Positions 63,631 to 64,000 of a DNA stretch of 64,000 nucleotides are shown here, piece by piece. How positions within the stretch are numbered: position 1 is the first letter of the stretch; each line of letters starts with the position of its first letter. Made by a program: the position numbers and the translations under genes. The notes beneath the pieces are model-generated. The model saw only the letters and a program-made list of their open reading frames with translations. It was not told where the DNA came from and ran no database searches. The DNA is from an uncultured Opitutaceae bacterium (lineage in GTDB: Bacteria > Verrucomicrobiota > Verrucomicrobiia > Opitutales > Opitutaceae). The DNA is taken from positions 61,906 through 125,905 of the forward strand of contig CALFNN010000042.1 of the NCBI GenBank assembly GCA_937902925.1, written 5' to 3'.

Positions 63631-63800
63631 AGCTCTGCTTTCCGGGTCCTGGCTCCCACGACCCGGCGCAAAAATTTGTTCTTTAATCCGATCAAGATTG
63701 TCAGCCGCAGCGGGGCCACCCGCCCCGGATCGCCGAGCGATCCGCACCGCCGCGACTCTGTTTTTTCCCAGTCCAGTTTTCGGCAAGCGCCGAGGGTTTC

Positions 63801-63875
63801 GCCGGCGTAGCTCAACGGTAGAGCACCTGTTTTGTAAACAGGCGGTTGCGGGTTCGAATCCCATCGCCGGCTCCA
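63801..63875 (+). tRNA. tRNA-Thr (anticodon TGT)
   Basis: A 75-nt cloverleaf: acceptor GCCGGCG/CGCCGGC, anticodon stem CCTGT/ACAGG with loop TTTGTAA, T-arm with GGTTCGAATCC, encoded CCA. It is 170 bp after tRNA-Lys; the spacer has no gene. Confidence 0.97.
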
Positions 63876-63946
63876 ACCCACCCCGGCGAGCCTCGTCCGG
63901 TTCGAGGCGCGACCGCGCGATTTCCGTCTGCCGAATTTCTTTTTCC

Positions 63947-64000
63947 TGCCCGATGGTGTAATGGTAGCACAAACGACTCTGACTCGTTTTGTCTAGGTTC
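63947..64000 (+). tRNA. tRNA-Gln (anticodon CTG), 3' part beyond the window
   Basis: TGCCCGA acceptor strand, D-arm with AATGGTAGCAC, anticodon stem AACGA/TCGTT with loop CTCTGAC; the T-arm begins at the window end (AGGTTC). With GatCAB encoded nearby this tRNA may be charged with Glu and then amidated, if GlnRS is absent from the genome. Confidence 0.9.

Overview
The window looks like chromosomal DNA of a high-GC, Gram-negative member of the Verrucomicrobia, most likely family Opitutaceae. The clues are a TonB-dependent receptor N-terminus of the Opitutaceae type (a 'LSPFQVDASKDTGYYAENTLAG' style region, cut by the left edge), a small protein of the Planctomycetes/Verrucomicrobia-specific TIGR04138 type, lipopolysaccharide heptose genes, outer-membrane barrels, and many genes without clear Shine-Dalgarno sequences and with GTG or TTG starts. 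I saw no phage, transposase, integrase, CRISPR array or rRNA operon; this is a dense backbone region.

Left part (1-21 kb). After the TonB receptor fragment come, on the minus strand, a sucrose/mannosylfructose-phosphate synthase-like glycosyltransferase and a HAD sugar phosphatase fused to a GH100-like glucosidase, which suggests a compatible-solute disaccharide module. Next are tRNA-Gly with a strong terminator and a polysaccharide-export operon (GT39-like membrane protein, outer-membrane barrel, Wzz/BY-kinase, PstS-like periplasmic protein). An NtrC-type regulator lies upstream and a possible NtrB-type partner kinase lies 3.5 kb away. Between them sits an ECF sigma operon (sigma factor, membrane protein with a tandem duplication, CpxP/Spy-like periplasmic protein) opposite two unusual lipoproteins. 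rnhB, rnhC, mutY and a TIM-barrel isomerase follow.

Middle part (21-43 kb). rpsU and dnaE are divergent. They are followed by a RsmB-type RNA methyltransferase carrying a palindromic repeat inside its coding region, a second GT39-like protein, a methyltransferase, a thioredoxin-like protein, hemX-hemA, a glutamine cyclotransferase, and a long plus-strand run (M24 peptidase, hldA, gmhB, amidohydrolase, Fpg-like glycosylase with a degenerate zinc finger, tlyA, nadK). Two minus-strand genes for a DUF3445 N-demethylase and an M16 peptidase follow.

Right part (43-64 kb). Here are a Fur-like regulator lacking the usual cysteines, a Tat-exported Mn-type superoxide dismutase, a single-chain peptide-ABC substrate-binding/permease fusion, a hydroxypyruvate-isomerase-like gene, an MFS exporter, and a three-gene operon (secreted protein, histidine kinase, OmpR-type regulator) preceded by four 11-bp-phased repeats resembling a Pho box. 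A translation operon (rpmI-rplT-pheS-pheT-gatC-gatA-gatB) and a tRNA cluster (Lys, Thr, partial Gln) end the window. GatCAB beside PheST and the tRNA genes suggests tRNA-dependent amidation is used. No single dramatic new system is evident; the best candidates for follow-up are the phased-repeat two-component operon, the nonamer repeats abutting start codons, the disaccharide module and the ABC fusion.
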